Shown here: piece by piece, positions 7,756-15,733 of the stretch
Layout of the letters: every line of letters starts with the position of its first letter
Numbering within the stretch: the stretch's first letter is position 1
Origin: [Pseudopropionibacterium] massiliense
Lineage (GTDB): Bacteria; Actinomycetota; Actinomycetes; Propionibacteriales; Propionibacteriaceae
NCBI RefSeq assembly: GCF_900607225.1
Contig: NZ_LR027842.1
Coordinates: forward strand, 92,539 to 156,538
Length of the DNA stretch: 64,000 bases
Direction: 5' to 3'
The notes under the pieces: generated by a model
The model's input: only the letters and a program-made list of their open reading frames with translations
Database searches by the model: none
What the model was told of the DNA's origin: nothing
Made by a program: the position numbers and the translations under genes

Positions 7756-8442
7756 GTGGTGCGTGTGTTGATTGCTGAGGACCAGTTCCTGTTGCGCGAC
7801 GGTCTCAGCCGGATGCTGCAGGCGCTGGGCAATGAGGTCGTCGCGGTCGTACAGACCGCTTCCGAGCTGCGCAGGGCGTTGCTGACCGAGGACGTGGACG
7901 TCGCCATCGTGGACGTTCGGCTGCCCCCGACGTTCACCGACGAAGGACTGCGAATCGCGATTGAGGCCCGCAGGAAACGCCCCGGGCTGCCGGTGCTGGT
8001 GCTCTCGCAGTACGTCGAAACCCTCTACGCCCGCGAACTCATGGAGGACAGGCGCGGCGGGGTGGGTTACCTCCTCAAGGACCGCGTGCTGGGTGGCGAT
8101 CAGTTCCTCGACGCCGTGCAGCAGGTGGCGGCCGGGGGCACCTGCCTCGACCCGGAGGTCGTCGCCCGGATCCTCGGACGCCGCACGGGACGTCCCCCGC
8201 TCGACCGACTCACCCCGAGGGAGATCGAGACCCTGACCCACATGGCGCAGGGCAAGACGAACGCCGCGATCGCCAGGGCGATGTTCGTGACCGAGAAGGC
8301 CGTCGCCAAGAACGTGAACAACATCTTCTGCAAGCTCCAGCTGGCGCCCTCCGGCGACGACAACCGTCGCGTCATCGCCGTGCTGCAGTACCTGGAGGCA
8401 TCCGACCCCGACACGTCCCCGCAGCCTCAGGCGGCTGGCTGA
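7756..8442 (+). CDS. Response regulator, NarL/FixJ (LuxR) family
   Basis: 228 aa. The receiver domain (1-120) has the acidic pocket E-D near residue 8, phospho-acceptor Asp 53 in V-D-V-R-L-P and the conserved Lys in Y-L-L-K-D near 110. The C-terminal LuxR helix-turn-helix (about 150-212) begins L-T-P-R-E-I-E-T-L and includes N-A-A-I-A-R-A-M-F-V-T-E-K-A-V. The start is GTG 7756, five bases after GGAGGT; GTG 7759 is equally possible. It is divergent from its likely partner kinase at 6265-7536. Confidence 0.93.
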   Translation: MVRVLIAEDQFLLRDGLSRMLQALGNEVVAVVQTASELRRALLTEDVDVAIVDVRLPPTFTDEGLRIAIEARRKRPGLPVLVLSQYVETLYARELMEDRRGGVGYLLKDRVLGGDQFLDAVQQVAAGGTCLDPEVVARILGRRTGRPPLDRLTPREIETLTHMAQGKTNAAIARAMFVTEKAVAKNVNNIFCKLQLAPSGDDNRRVIAVLQYLEASDPDTSPQPQAAG

Positions 8443-8482
8443 GCGGGAGAACTTGAACAGGAGACCGTGGCCCGGACATCTT

Positions 8483-8673
8483 GAGGTTTGTTCACAGGAT
8501 GCTGGTTGAGCCAGCTCGTGAGCGCTGGCGAACGGCTGTGTCGAAACCAGCGGGCGGTCGAGAAGCACACTCGGACCCCGAGTCCTCGGATATCCACGGG
8601 GTGGTGTCGAGGTGGACTGCTCCTTCGTCGCGGTCCGGCCCAACCAGTTTCGGAGCGGCTGTGAACAAACCTC
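8483..8673. repeat. 191-bp MITE-like element (inverted relative to the 1274 copy)
   Basis: Ends GAGGTTTGTTCACAGG and CTGTGAACAAACCTC, with the same two GGTTGAGCC/GTCGAAACC arms inside. Each end carries a matching G-to-A-type change (AACCTC instead of AGCCTC), so the termini have stayed complementary. It lies between the response regulator and the second adhesin's promoter; 8674-8853 contains no gene that I recognise. Confidence 0.85.
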
Positions 8674-8853
8674 ATTCACGAACACTTCCATCACGTTCAG
8701 ACCCATCTCGGAATCAACAGGATCGCCGAAGGAGAATTGACGAAAGACGCCGGCGGATTCCGACGGATTGGACGATCGGTGCTTTTCGTCGCGGTGAGTG
8801 CTGACTTTGTGAACTGGCTGATGTACGGGTCGTCGAGAAAAGGGCAGGTGGCA

Positions 8854-8880
8854 TAGAATTTCGTGGCATAAGGAGGGGAA
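8854..8880 (+). promoter_or_regulatory. -10 box and strong ribosome-binding site of the second adhesin
   Basis: TAGAAT at 8854-8859 and AAGGAGGGG at 8870-8878, two bases before ATG 8881. Layout and spacing parallel the promoter of the paralogue at 1574. Confidence 0.6.
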
Positions 8881-10584
8881 ATGTTGAAAACAGCCAAAGT
8901 TCGTGGAGCGAGAAGTTCGGTGGCGTTCTTCCTCGCATTTCTGCTCGGCCTGTTCGGGATTGTCGCAACGAGTTCCGATGCCAGGGCCGACGAGATCCCC
9001 GCGATCGACGTTTCCAGTATCAGAATCACGAAACTGACCGCCGAGGAAGCCGCGATTTACAAGTGGAGCGTCGCCCGGGTGGATGTGAACTGGAGCATCC
9101 CGGATGGTTCGGGGAAGGCCGGAGACACCTTCAGGCTCGTGCTGCCCAAGGAGCTCGGGGCGTTCGCAGACACCTTCGATCTGAGGGACGAGGATGACGA
9201 ATCGCTCACCTATGGAAGATGCGAAGCCACCCTCGCGGAGGTCGTGTGCATTCTCAGCGAGAATGTTGAAAACAGACACGACGTCAACGGATCACTCTGG
9301 GTGAGGACCCAGGTGAAGGAATTGACGACGGCCAATACGCTTGAGTTTGAAACGAACAATGGGGTTAAGGTTCAGGTTCCGCTTCCCGACGGCCAGCGGG
9401 GAATTGGATACAACCCCGTCCTCCCGACCGAGACCAGCAAATCCGGGTGGTTCCCCGGAACCGACCGGACCGCCGTGTACTGGCGCGTCGTGATTCCCGG
9501 CTCCAAGATCTCCGGACACTCCAGCGTGACCATCGTCGACGACTACCGACAGGCGGGGGCCACGCTGACCGTGTCCGAGGGGGATCCCAAGATCTTCTGG
9601 GTCCCCGCGTCGCCCGAGTGCTGGGGAGAACTCAGCAGCTCGGCCTGCCGCCATGACCTGGGCAACGCCAGTGTGCCGTCGGCCGAGGTCGCCATCGACG
9701 AGGACAAGGACCAGGTGAGGGTCACCCTCGACAACAAGGGACAGAACTTCCAGACCGATCGGATCTACGTGTTCGATCTGGAGCTGAGGACCGGCGGGGA
9801 CATCCCCATTGGGTCCAAGTACGTCAACCGGGCCACCGTGAGCGACAAGCAGCTCCTGGGCAGCGCCGAGAAGAACCACTCGTGCGCGGGCAGCGGGACC
9901 GGTGAGGTCGTCGGACACATCGGGGTGAAGAAGGTCGTCACCGGTGGCACGGTTGACCCCGGGGTCGCCTACCCGGTGACCTGGTCCTACCAGCACGGGG
10001 GCGCCACCCGCAGCGGCGAGTTGTCGCTGAAGGGCGACGGTACCGTGGAAACCCTCAACAACATTCCCGACGGGACTGTCGTGACCCTCACGGAGAAGGT
10101 TCCCTCCGTGGCGGGGGTCGGCTTCGGTGATCCCGCTTTCTCCGGGGAGGGCGTGACCGACGACACCCCGGATGCCAACAGCGCCCAGGTGACGGTCGCG
10201 GGCCTGAAGACCCTCGATGTGACCCTCACCAACCCGGTGGGCGCTCCGGCGAGCGATCGCGCGGTGAGCGACCATGCGGTTCTGGGTGCGGTCGATGTGC
10301 AGGTCGGGGTGTGTCCTCCCGGCGGCACCGAGCCGACGGAACCGTCGGTCAGGGTCACTCCCACCGACGGGGTCGTCTACTCCGAACCGAGGATCAGCAG
10401 CAACGGGAACCGCGCGACGATCCAGGTCACCGCAACCGCCGAGGCGGGCAGGACCATTGACGAGCAGAACCTGCCGGACGGATGGGCCGCCGCCGGGGAC
10501 GGATCCTTCGTGTTCACCCGGACGGTCGCGATCCCCACGTGCGGGAAGGCCGTGAAACCCGGCCTGCCCAGAACCGGCACCTGA
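8881..10584 (+). CDS. Second secreted adhesin paralogue, ending in LPRTGT without a membrane anchor
   Basis: 567 aa. Signal peptide 1-36 with a hydrophobic core and A-R-A before D-E. The Ig-like head (about 40-330) matches that of the 1574 protein throughout, for example W-S-I-P-D-G and G-D-T-F-R-L-V-L-P-K-E-L. A DUF5979-like domain (V-G-H-I-G-V-K-K-V-V) follows, then a single Cys-bounded repeat like the five in the larger paralogue. There is no long Pro/Thr stalk: the protein goes from the repeat to G-L-P-R-T-G-T and stops. It is likely a short surface or secreted adhesin, a copy number variant of the same design. Retention on the cell wall cannot follow the standard sortase route because the hydrophobic helix and basic tail are missing. 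Confidence 0.87.
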   Translation: MLKTAKVRGARSSVAFFLAFLLGLFGIVATSSDARADEIPAIDVSSIRITKLTAEEAAIYKWSVARVDVNWSIPDGSGKAGDTFRLVLPKELGAFADTFDLRDEDDESLTYGRCEATLAEVVCILSENVENRHDVNGSLWVRTQVKELTTANTLEFETNNGVKVQVPLPDGQRGIGYNPVLPTETSKSGWFPGTDRTAVYWRVVIPGSKISGHSSVTIVDDYRQAGATLTVSEGDPKIFWVPASPECWGELSSSACRHDLGNASVPSAEVAIDEDKDQVRVTLDNKGQNFQTDRIYVFDLELRTGGDIPIGSKYVNRATVSDKQLLGSAEKNHSCAGSGTGEVVGHIGVKKVVTGGTVDPGVAYPVTWSYQHGGATRSGELSLKGDGTVETLNNIPDGTVVTLTEKVPSVAGVGFGDPAFSGEGVTDDTPDANSAQVTVAGLKTLDVTLTNPVGAPASDRAVSDHAVLGAVDVQVGVCPPGGTEPTEPSVRVTPTDGVVYSEPRISSNGNRATIQVTATAEAGRTIDEQNLPDGWAAAGDGSFVFTRTVAIPTCGKAVKPGLPRTGT

Positions 10585-10607
10585 GGTACGCGACGATCTC
10601 GCGAAAT

Positions 10608-10653
10608 GGACAGGACCCTTGACCTGATCGTGTCGGGGTCCTGTCCTCCTTTT
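10608..10653 (+). terminator. Terminator of the second adhesin gene
   Basis: GGACAGGACCC (10608-10618) pairs with GGGTCCTGTCC (10636-10646), followed by TCCTTTT. It lies 24 bases past the stop. Confidence 0.75.
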
Positions 10654-10934
10654 GGTCGGGAACCTGATTCCTTCCGGTCCCGGAGAAGCTCGCTGACTAG
10701 GGGGTTCGTCGTCGAGGTGGCCCGGGTGACCGGGAAAACCCCTCCGAGGCGGCGCCGTCGAGGGAAGAGGGACTGTCGGTGAAGGGGGAGGTCATAGTAG
10801 CTTCATGCTTCCGGAAACCCGGCGCGCAGGAGGAGGGGCAGCATATTGGGCTGGCTCTCCGCAAGGGCTAGCCTAGGTACCGTTCGGGCATTGACTTTAG
10901 GTCAGGCGAAGCTCTCTCGACAGGAAGGAGACCC
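10654..10934. other. Intergenic region without a recognisable gene
   Basis: Nothing coding is visible. CTAGCCTAGGTACC near 10868 and TTGACT near 10892 could belong to a promoter for the next gene, whose AGGAAGGAG ribosome-binding site ends just before 10935. Confidence 0.4.
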
Positions 10935-11696
10935 ATGAAGTCGCCCTACTGGGACGTCATCATCACGGGTAGAAGTGATGCGACTGTCAATGGGGTGCAG
11001 GTCGAGATGGTGGTGCCCAGCAACGTCTACTCGTCGGTCTTCCAGCACCTCGCCACCGAGGCGCGCCAGGCCGGTCGTCCCGTGCTCGCCCGTGGCGTGG
11101 ACGAGACCCGGGGCGGTCGGGTGTCGTGGTTCACGGTGGACGCCGATGGGCAGGCGGCCGCAGCGCAGCCGCCCGCGGCGATGTCCAACAGCACCCGGTC
11201 CGCGGCCCCCAGCAGGGCGGCCCTGCCGAAGCCGCGCCGCGCTCCCGCCCCGCAACCGGAAGCCGCCCACGAAGCCCCCGAACCATCGGTGGAGCCGTCG
11301 CCCGCCCGGGCCCTGGCCAAGGCGGAATCGCAGACCTCCAGCCCCAGGGTCTCGGCCTCCCCCGCGCGGGCGCGAATGCCGGAACCACCGGAGACCGGTG
11401 TCTCCCCGGTGCCGCCGGACGCACCTCCGCCATCCGAACCTCCCCGGCAGACGACGGCCCCCGGCCGCTCGGAGGCTCCCCGACAGCTGGAGGGACCCCG
11501 ACCAGGGGTGCCGCGCAAGGCGCCGCCGGGCCCGGTCCCGCCGACGTCCGTGAGGCAGGCCCCGAAGCCCCCGGGGCCCCGCGGTCGAACCCCCGCAGAC
11601 CGGACGGTCCCCGAGGCAGGGCCCCCCGAGGCCGAACCACAGGAGGTCTCCCCGCCCACGGCCTCCCGGATGTGCCGTTCCGATCGATCTCCATGA
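10935..11696 (+). CDS. Protein with small conserved N-terminal domain and long Pro/Ala-rich tail, coupled to a MinD-like ATPase
   Basis: 253 aa. Residues 1-75 look folded (Y-W-D-V-I-I-T-G-R, then N-G-V-Q-V-E-M-V-V-P and W-F-T-V-D). From about 78 to the end it is low-complexity Pro/Ala/Ser/Arg sequence with no predicted fold. The start follows AGGAAGGAG. The stop overlaps the next ATG as ATGA (11693-11696), so the two are translationally coupled. In type VII secretion loci, EspI-like proteins fuse a Pro-rich N-terminus to a MinD-like ATPase; here the two halves are separate genes. I do not recognise the N-terminal domain with confidence, and no WXG100 or EccC gene is in the window. Confidence 0.7.
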   Translation: MKSPYWDVIITGRSDATVNGVQVEMVVPSNVYSSVFQHLATEARQAGRPVLARGVDETRGGRVSWFTVDADGQAAAAQPPAAMSNSTRSAAPSRAALPKPRRAPAPQPEAAHEAPEPSVEPSPARALAKAESQTSSPRVSASPARARMPEPPETGVSPVPPDAPPPSEPPRQTTAPGRSEAPRQLEGPRPGVPRKAPPGPVPPTSVRQAPKPPGPRGRTPADRTVPEAGPPEAEPQEVSPPTASRMCRSDRSP

Positions 11697-12646
11697 ACGT
11701 GCCCGCGCCGCAGCCCTCCGTGCCGGATTCGGCGCCGTCGTCGCTGCTCGTGCGTCCTCCGAAGGCCGTGCCGCAGGGAGGACTCCGCGGCGCGATGTAC
11801 CGGCTGACGTCGGGGCGTGTGAATTTCGGCCCCAGCCAGACCCAGATCCGTCTCGCGGAGAGGGATTCGCGGATCTCCCGGTCGCTGGAACGCCCCTACA
11901 GCACCGTGTTCCTCTCCTTCAAGGGTGGCATCGGCAAGACCTCGACGGCTGTCGGGGTGGGCCTGGCCCTCGCCCAGGCGCGGGGCGTGCCTCCCATCGC
12001 CATCGACGCCGACCCGGACTCGGGCGACCTGGCCGAGCGGTTGCTCGGCGAGGACGAGATGCTGCGGCTGCAACCGCGCAGCATCACCGACCTGGTTCGT
12101 GACATCCCACGGGTGAAGACGTGGACGGACCTGTCCGGCTACATCACACAGGTCGACCGGCTGCACGTCGTCGCGGGCGAGCAGGACCCGGCGGTCTCGG
12201 ACAGCCTCACCGCCGACGGCTACCGGCGCGTCCACGAGCTCGTGCAGAACTTCTTCTCCGTGGTTCTCACCGACTGCGGCACCGGCGTGACACACAACGC
12301 CATGAGCGGGATCCTCGCGAAGGCCGACAGCGTGGTGATCGCCACCGGCTACGCCTTCTCCGGTGTCAAACGGGCCGTCAGCACCGTCGACTGGCTCGTG
12401 CATCACGGCTACGAGAAGTTGGCCCAGGAAGCGATCATCGTCCTCACCGACAAGGACAACGTGTCCATCCGGGTGCAGAAGGACATGGTGCGCACCCATC
12501 TGGCAAGTCACAGCCGGCATGTGTTCGTGGTGCCGAACGACCAGACCGTCGCCGACGGCGACCGCATCAGCCTGGAACGGGTCCATCCCCGCACGAAGGA
12601 GGCGTGGGCCGAGGTCGCCGCGGCCCTGATCGACGGCTACCAGTAG
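11693..12646 (+). CDS. MinD/ParA-like ATPase of the type VII secretion-associated (EspI-like) group
   Basis: 317 aa from the ATG overlapping the previous stop. Residues 1-70 form a basic linker (L-R-G-A-M-Y-R-L-T-S-G-R-V-N-F-G-P-S) of the sort found before the ATPase in EspI-like proteins. The deviant Walker A is F-K-G-G-I-G-K-T-S at 76-84, followed by switch-like A-I-D-A-D-P-D at 102-108 and V-L-T-D-C-G-T-G. These P-loop ATPases act as dimers on membranes or scaffold proteins. Known relatives sit in ESX loci and modulate secretion; the exact role here is inferred. Codon use and GC are typical of the neighbourhood. Confidence 0.85.
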   Translation: MNVPAPQPSVPDSAPSSLLVRPPKAVPQGGLRGAMYRLTSGRVNFGPSQTQIRLAERDSRISRSLERPYSTVFLSFKGGIGKTSTAVGVGLALAQARGVPPIAIDADPDSGDLAERLLGEDEMLRLQPRSITDLVRDIPRVKTWTDLSGYITQVDRLHVVAGEQDPAVSDSLTADGYRRVHELVQNFFSVVLTDCGTGVTHNAMSGILAKADSVVIATGYAFSGVKRAVSTVDWLVHHGYEKLAQEAIIVLTDKDNVSIRVQKDMVRTHLASHSRHVFVVPNDQTVADGDRISLERVHPRTKEAWAEVAAALIDGYQ

Positions 12647-12793
12647 CCGGCGAAGTGAGGAGCGGGCAAGCCTAACGGAGACGTTCCCGGAAAGCCCGGA
12701 GGCGAGGCTGGGGCTATTCTTCTGTCATCCAAACGGCTTGAATCCCCGAGGGAGGACCATGCGTCGCGTCGTTGCTTCGGGCGCTATGCTCGT

Positions 12794-13093
12794 GTGCTGC
12801 AATCCCATGACCGGTGGCTGATCATGGGAGACGGGAAGGAACTCGATGCGGCAGCTCTCCGCAAGATGTACAAGGGGTACCCGGAGACAGCCAAGGTGCT
12901 GCTCGCGGCGCTGGATCGGGGATGGAGGGTGTGCAAGTTGGGGCACGGCGTCAAGATGTTCTGCCCCTTGGCCACGCGGGACGGGTGCATGCGCTCGGTG
13001 GCCGGGACCCCGCGCAGCGACGGCAATGAGGGGAAACGTCTCCGTCGCTTTCTGGAGAGCTGCGTCCATGAACCGGATTCCGGAACTGATTGA
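12794..13093 (+). CDS. Small HicA-like protein, putative toxin partner of the HTH gene downstream
   Basis: 99 aa from GTG 12794; an in-frame ATG at 12824 is an alternative and neither has a good ribosome-binding site. The core, R-G-W-R-V-C-K-L-G-H-G-V-K-M-F-C-P then S-V-A-G-T-P-R, resembles HicA-type small RNA-binding folds (a dsRBD-like beta-beta-beta with a G-H motif before a Cys-Pro strand). The ending R-R-F-L-E-S-C is common in actinobacterial members. It is followed 68 bases later by an HTH gene on the same strand. A toxin role is inferred from family resemblance and gene order only. Confidence 0.6.
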   Translation: MLQSHDRWLIMGDGKELDAAALRKMYKGYPETAKVLLAALDRGWRVCKLGHGVKMFCPLATRDGCMRSVAGTPRSDGNEGKRLRRFLESCVHEPDSGTD

Positions 13094-13161
13094 TCTACGG
13101 GTAGGGTTGACTGTAGTCAACCGCTGGGTGTGGAATTGACAGCCGAGGACAGGAGAAGCTC

Positions 13162-13722
13162 ATGCAGCGTGACTATGTTGTGACGTTCCTGGTCGAGGAC
13201 GTACCTCGGGACGTTGAGGAAGCATTGCTGTCCGACGGGCGTTTCGCCGTCTCGCGACGGTGCGGTCGGACTCTGATCGAGGGCGAGGATTCCGCGGCCG
13301 ATGCCGTCGCCGCCGCCAAGGCCATGGCCGAGCACCTGCGACTCAGCGGCGTGAGCGTACGCTCGGTCATGCCGGAGCTGGTCACGATGGCCGACATCCA
13401 TCGCCGTTCGGGTGTGTCCAAGCAGGCCGTGTCGAAATGGGTGAACAACTCGAGGGACAACGAGTTCCCGGAGCCCCACTGTTTCACCGACAGCTCCCCG
13501 CTGTGGCAGTGGCAGTTCGTCAACGAATGGTTGCGGGCCAAGGGGCATCGGCACGACGACTGGGACGTCCCGACGGAAGCGGAGGTCGCCAGGATCAACG
13601 AATGGTTCGCCGCATCCCTCGATCCGAGGCGCCCGGCGGATCATCGCCCTACCATCACCAAGCGGGGGGAACCGCTCATGGCCACCACGCGGGCGTACAG
13701 GTATGACCGTGTCCCGGCCTGA
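13162..13722 (+). CDS. HTH DNA-binding protein with N-terminal alpha/beta domain, putative antitoxin/regulator
   Basis: 186 aa; the start follows AGGAGAAG. Residues 1-65 form an alpha/beta domain with a D-S-A-A-D-A-V-A-A-A-K helix, resembling the N-terminal part of HicB-like actinobacterial partners. Residues 74-98 are a helix-turn-helix (M-A-D-I-H-R-R-S-G-V-S-K-Q-A-V-S-K-W-V) of the AlpA/MerR-like kind, continuing with F-P-E-P-H and W-Q-W-Q-F-V-N-E-W-L. This is the usual layout of an antitoxin that binds its own operator. It overlaps the next gene by 20 bases, so all three genes from 12794 may be one operon. Confidence 0.7.
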   Translation: MQRDYVVTFLVEDVPRDVEEALLSDGRFAVSRRCGRTLIEGEDSAADAVAAAKAMAEHLRLSGVSVRSVMPELVTMADIHRRSGVSKQAVSKWVNNSRDNEFPEPHCFTDSSPLWQWQFVNEWLRAKGHRHDDWDVPTEAEVARINEWFAASLDPRRPADHRPTITKRGEPLMATTRAYRYDRVPA

Positions 13723-14125
13723 GACGTGGGTGAAGTTCGTCCTGCATCTGTGTTCGTTCGCCCAGGAGGCAAACGGACTGCTCACGATCGTGGGCGCCGG
13801 AACCAACACGCACGTGCCAGGAGCGCCCCTGTATCTCGCAGGTTTCATCCATGGAACGCCCACCCAGCTCTGCGCTTCCGACCTGGTCGTCGATGTGAAC
13901 GGTCCGGGTCACCGAAGCGAACTGCTGCGCGTGCCGCCACCGCCTCAGGAGGCTTTCGAGAATGCGGGCGAGGATGAGCAGGTGCGCATCACCCTGGCGT
14001 TCGACATGCGCCGCTGGGACGTGACGGACCTCAAACCCGGAGAATACGAGGTTCGCGTGAGTATTGGGGAAGAAACGGAAGCAATACGTCTGTTCTTTGA
14101 TTGCCCACAGGCACCGGAGACGTAG
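13703..14125 (+). CDS. DUF6941-like conserved protein
   Basis: 140 aa, predicted beta-rich and cytosolic, with no signal or membrane segment. The opening F-V-L-H-L-C-S-F-A-Q-E-A-N-G-L-L-T-I-V-G-A-G matches the DUF6941 pattern (a strand, A-x-x-x-x-G-K-L, then a hydrophobic I-x-G-G). The C-terminal half has a G-E-Y-E-V-R-V-S-I strand typical of small-ligand beta sandwiches. Function is unknown. The overlap with the HTH gene suggests co-translation, so it may be a third component of that unit or a passenger. Confidence 0.6.
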   Translation: MTVSRPETWVKFVLHLCSFAQEANGLLTIVGAGTNTHVPGAPLYLAGFIHGTPTQLCASDLVVDVNGPGHRSELLRVPPPPQEAFENAGEDEQVRITLAFDMRRWDVTDLKPGEYEVRVSIGEETEAIRLFFDCPQAPET

Positions 14126-14203
14126 GCCACGGGCAGGCGACTCTGGGATCGCGGTCCGGTGGGCCTGTCGCACCGATTGTCCACCTTCCCGTGGTTCGCC
14201 TGT

Positions 14204-14240
14204 CTTGTGGTCATGTGCTTGCGCTGTAGCGCTGGCGTTC
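14204..14240. repeat. 37-bp sequence duplicated at 30193-30229
   Basis: CTTGTGGTCATGTGCTTGCG followed by CTGTAGCGCTGGCGTTC occurs here and, with one change, at 30193. The core contains the palindrome CGCTGTAGCG. It is intergenic at both places. The rest of 14126-14329 shows only a decayed GGCTCAACCGG half-repeat near 14300. Confidence 0.55.
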
Positions 14241-14329
14241 CGGCGGTGCCACGAATGATGTGGAGCAGCGGGGTGGTCCCGACTCGGACCGCTACCCCGG
14301 CTCAACCGGTTTCAAAGGGTCCGAAGCGA

Positions 14330-14374
14330 CGAGGCGCTGTGTGCCCGACCACCAGTCGGACGCACAGCGCCTCG
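14330..14374 (-). terminator. Terminator of the GH16 gene
   Basis: CGAGGCGCTGTG (14330-14341) and CACAGCGCCTCG (14363-14374) form a perfect 12-bp stem with a 21-base loop, ending 15 bases past the stop of the minus-strand gene at 14390. Confidence 0.7.
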
Positions 14375-14389
14375 TTCCCGCACCAGCTC

Positions 14390-15598
14390 CTAGCTCCTGG
14401 TGTAGTGCGCCACGTAGTCGATCTGGATGTCGGAGACCTGCGGGGTGAGGTCCCCCGGAACACCGCCGTCGACGGTCTCGGTGTGGCTCTCCTTGCCGTT
14501 GGGATCCATCGCGCCTGTCTGAACCCCGAACCACATCTGCGTGTCGGTGACGTTCGGCTGATCGATTCGGCCCCACTCCTTGCCGTCGATGGTGAAGATG
14601 ATGTGATCCTGCTCCACGATCACGCCGTAGGTGTGCCAGCCGGTCATGTCCTCGTGGTCGACGAACTTGTGGTCCTGCTTGTCGTCGGAATCCCAGTGGT
14701 AGGTGCCCATGATCTCGGGTCCGTTGACCCGTCCCTCGGCGAAGTCGATCTCCGGGGGCCAGCTCTGGTTCTTCGGCCACAGCAGGAAGACGTAGCCGAT
14801 GCCCTTGGCCTTCGGGAACTTCGCGCGAACCTCCCAGCGGCCACGCGAGGCCGAGAAGACCTTCTCGGTTCCGGTGCCGCCGGCGTGCCACTTGCCGCCC
14901 TTGTACTCGGTGCGCACGATCAACTCGCCGTTGCGCACGAACGTGTTCTCGTCGGACATCACCCCCATGGCGCCGTGTCCTACCTCGGGTTTGCCCCACC
15001 CGTAATGCTCCCAGCCCAGCTCCTCGAGGGAGGAGTCGAAGCCCTCGAAGTAGTCGATGTTCCAGCCGTTGATCTCGGCCTCGGAGCGGCCCTGGCCGGA
15101 CGATCCCCCGGAGGTCTGCTGCGGCGCTGCGGACTCGGCCGCCGGGGACTGGTCGGACTCGGACGGGGAACTCAGGGGCGAACGCTCCCCCGACGCCCTC
15201 GACACGGAGGACTTCTCCGCGGCCGGGGAGTCACTCGCCGACGGCGTTGACGTGGAGGCTCCGGTCGATGACGACTCGGCTGCTGCCGACTGGGTTGGTG
15301 ATTCGCTCGCCGTGGGTGAGCTCTCGCTCCCCGTAATTTCTGATGACGGCGTAACTGCTGCCTCCGCGCTGACGGCCCTGCTCGGGCTGGGCGATGCCGC
15401 CTTCGGAGTGACCCTGCTGGAACTGAGGGAGGCCGGGTTCGCGGCCACTTCCTGGTCCGTGCCGTGGGGTTGTAAGAACAACCCACCTGTGATCGTCGCG
15501 GCGGCAAGGCCCAGGGCCATCAGGGGTCGAGTTATTCGGTTTGGTATCAAAGTCCCTCCCTTAACGGTACGGAAGAACCCTAACTTGCGATCGGCCAT
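14390..15598 (-). CDS. Secreted or anchored glycoside hydrolase family 16 enzyme
   Basis: 402 aa from ATG 15598, preceded by CGGGGTTGGG; an upstream GTG at 15640 has no ribosome-binding site. A basic N-terminus and a hydrophobic segment (about 24-42) form a signal or anchor, followed by about 130 residues of Ser/Thr/Ala/Pro linker (46-175). The catalytic domain (about 180-402) carries the GH16 signature E-I-D-F-A-E: Glu 283 nucleophile, Asp 285, Glu 288 acid/base. Conserved aromatics include H-W-D-S, W-H-T-Y-G and W-F-G-V-Q. GH16 enzymes cleave beta-1,3 or mixed beta-1,3/1,4 glucans and galactans. It lies next to a surface-glycan locus and may trim a surface or plaque polysaccharide; the substrate cannot be read from sequence. 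Confidence 0.92.
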   Translation of the reverse strand: MADRKLGFFRTVKGGTLIPNRITRPLMALGLAAATITGGLFLQPHGTDQEVAANPASLSSSRVTPKAASPSPSRAVSAEAAVTPSSEITGSESSPTASESPTQSAAAESSSTGASTSTPSASDSPAAEKSSVSRASGERSPLSSPSESDQSPAAESAAPQQTSGGSSGQGRSEAEINGWNIDYFEGFDSSLEELGWEHYGWGKPEVGHGAMGVMSDENTFVRNGELIVRTEYKGGKWHAGGTGTEKVFSASRGRWEVRAKFPKAKGIGYVFLLWPKNQSWPPEIDFAEGRVNGPEIMGTYHWDSDDKQDHKFVDHEDMTGWHTYGVIVEQDHIIFTIDGKEWGRIDQPNVTDTQMWFGVQTGAMDPNGKESHTETVDGGVPGDLTPQVSDIQIDYVAHYTRS

Positions 15599-15733
15599 CA
15601 CCCAACCCCGATCGAACTCGGAAACCCGTGTGATCCCCACCAGAAGGGGAGCGACACGCTACGATTCAGGGACGAGCGGGTCGGGGGGTCGGTACGGCAC
15701 CCGCAGGTTCTTGAGGAGCCCGGTGAACAACTG

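Noticed and set aside
7537-9279. Upstream extension of the histidine kinase frame to 9279
   Set aside because: It crosses the divergent response regulator and the second adhesin. The kinase has a strong ribosome-binding site at ATG 7536.
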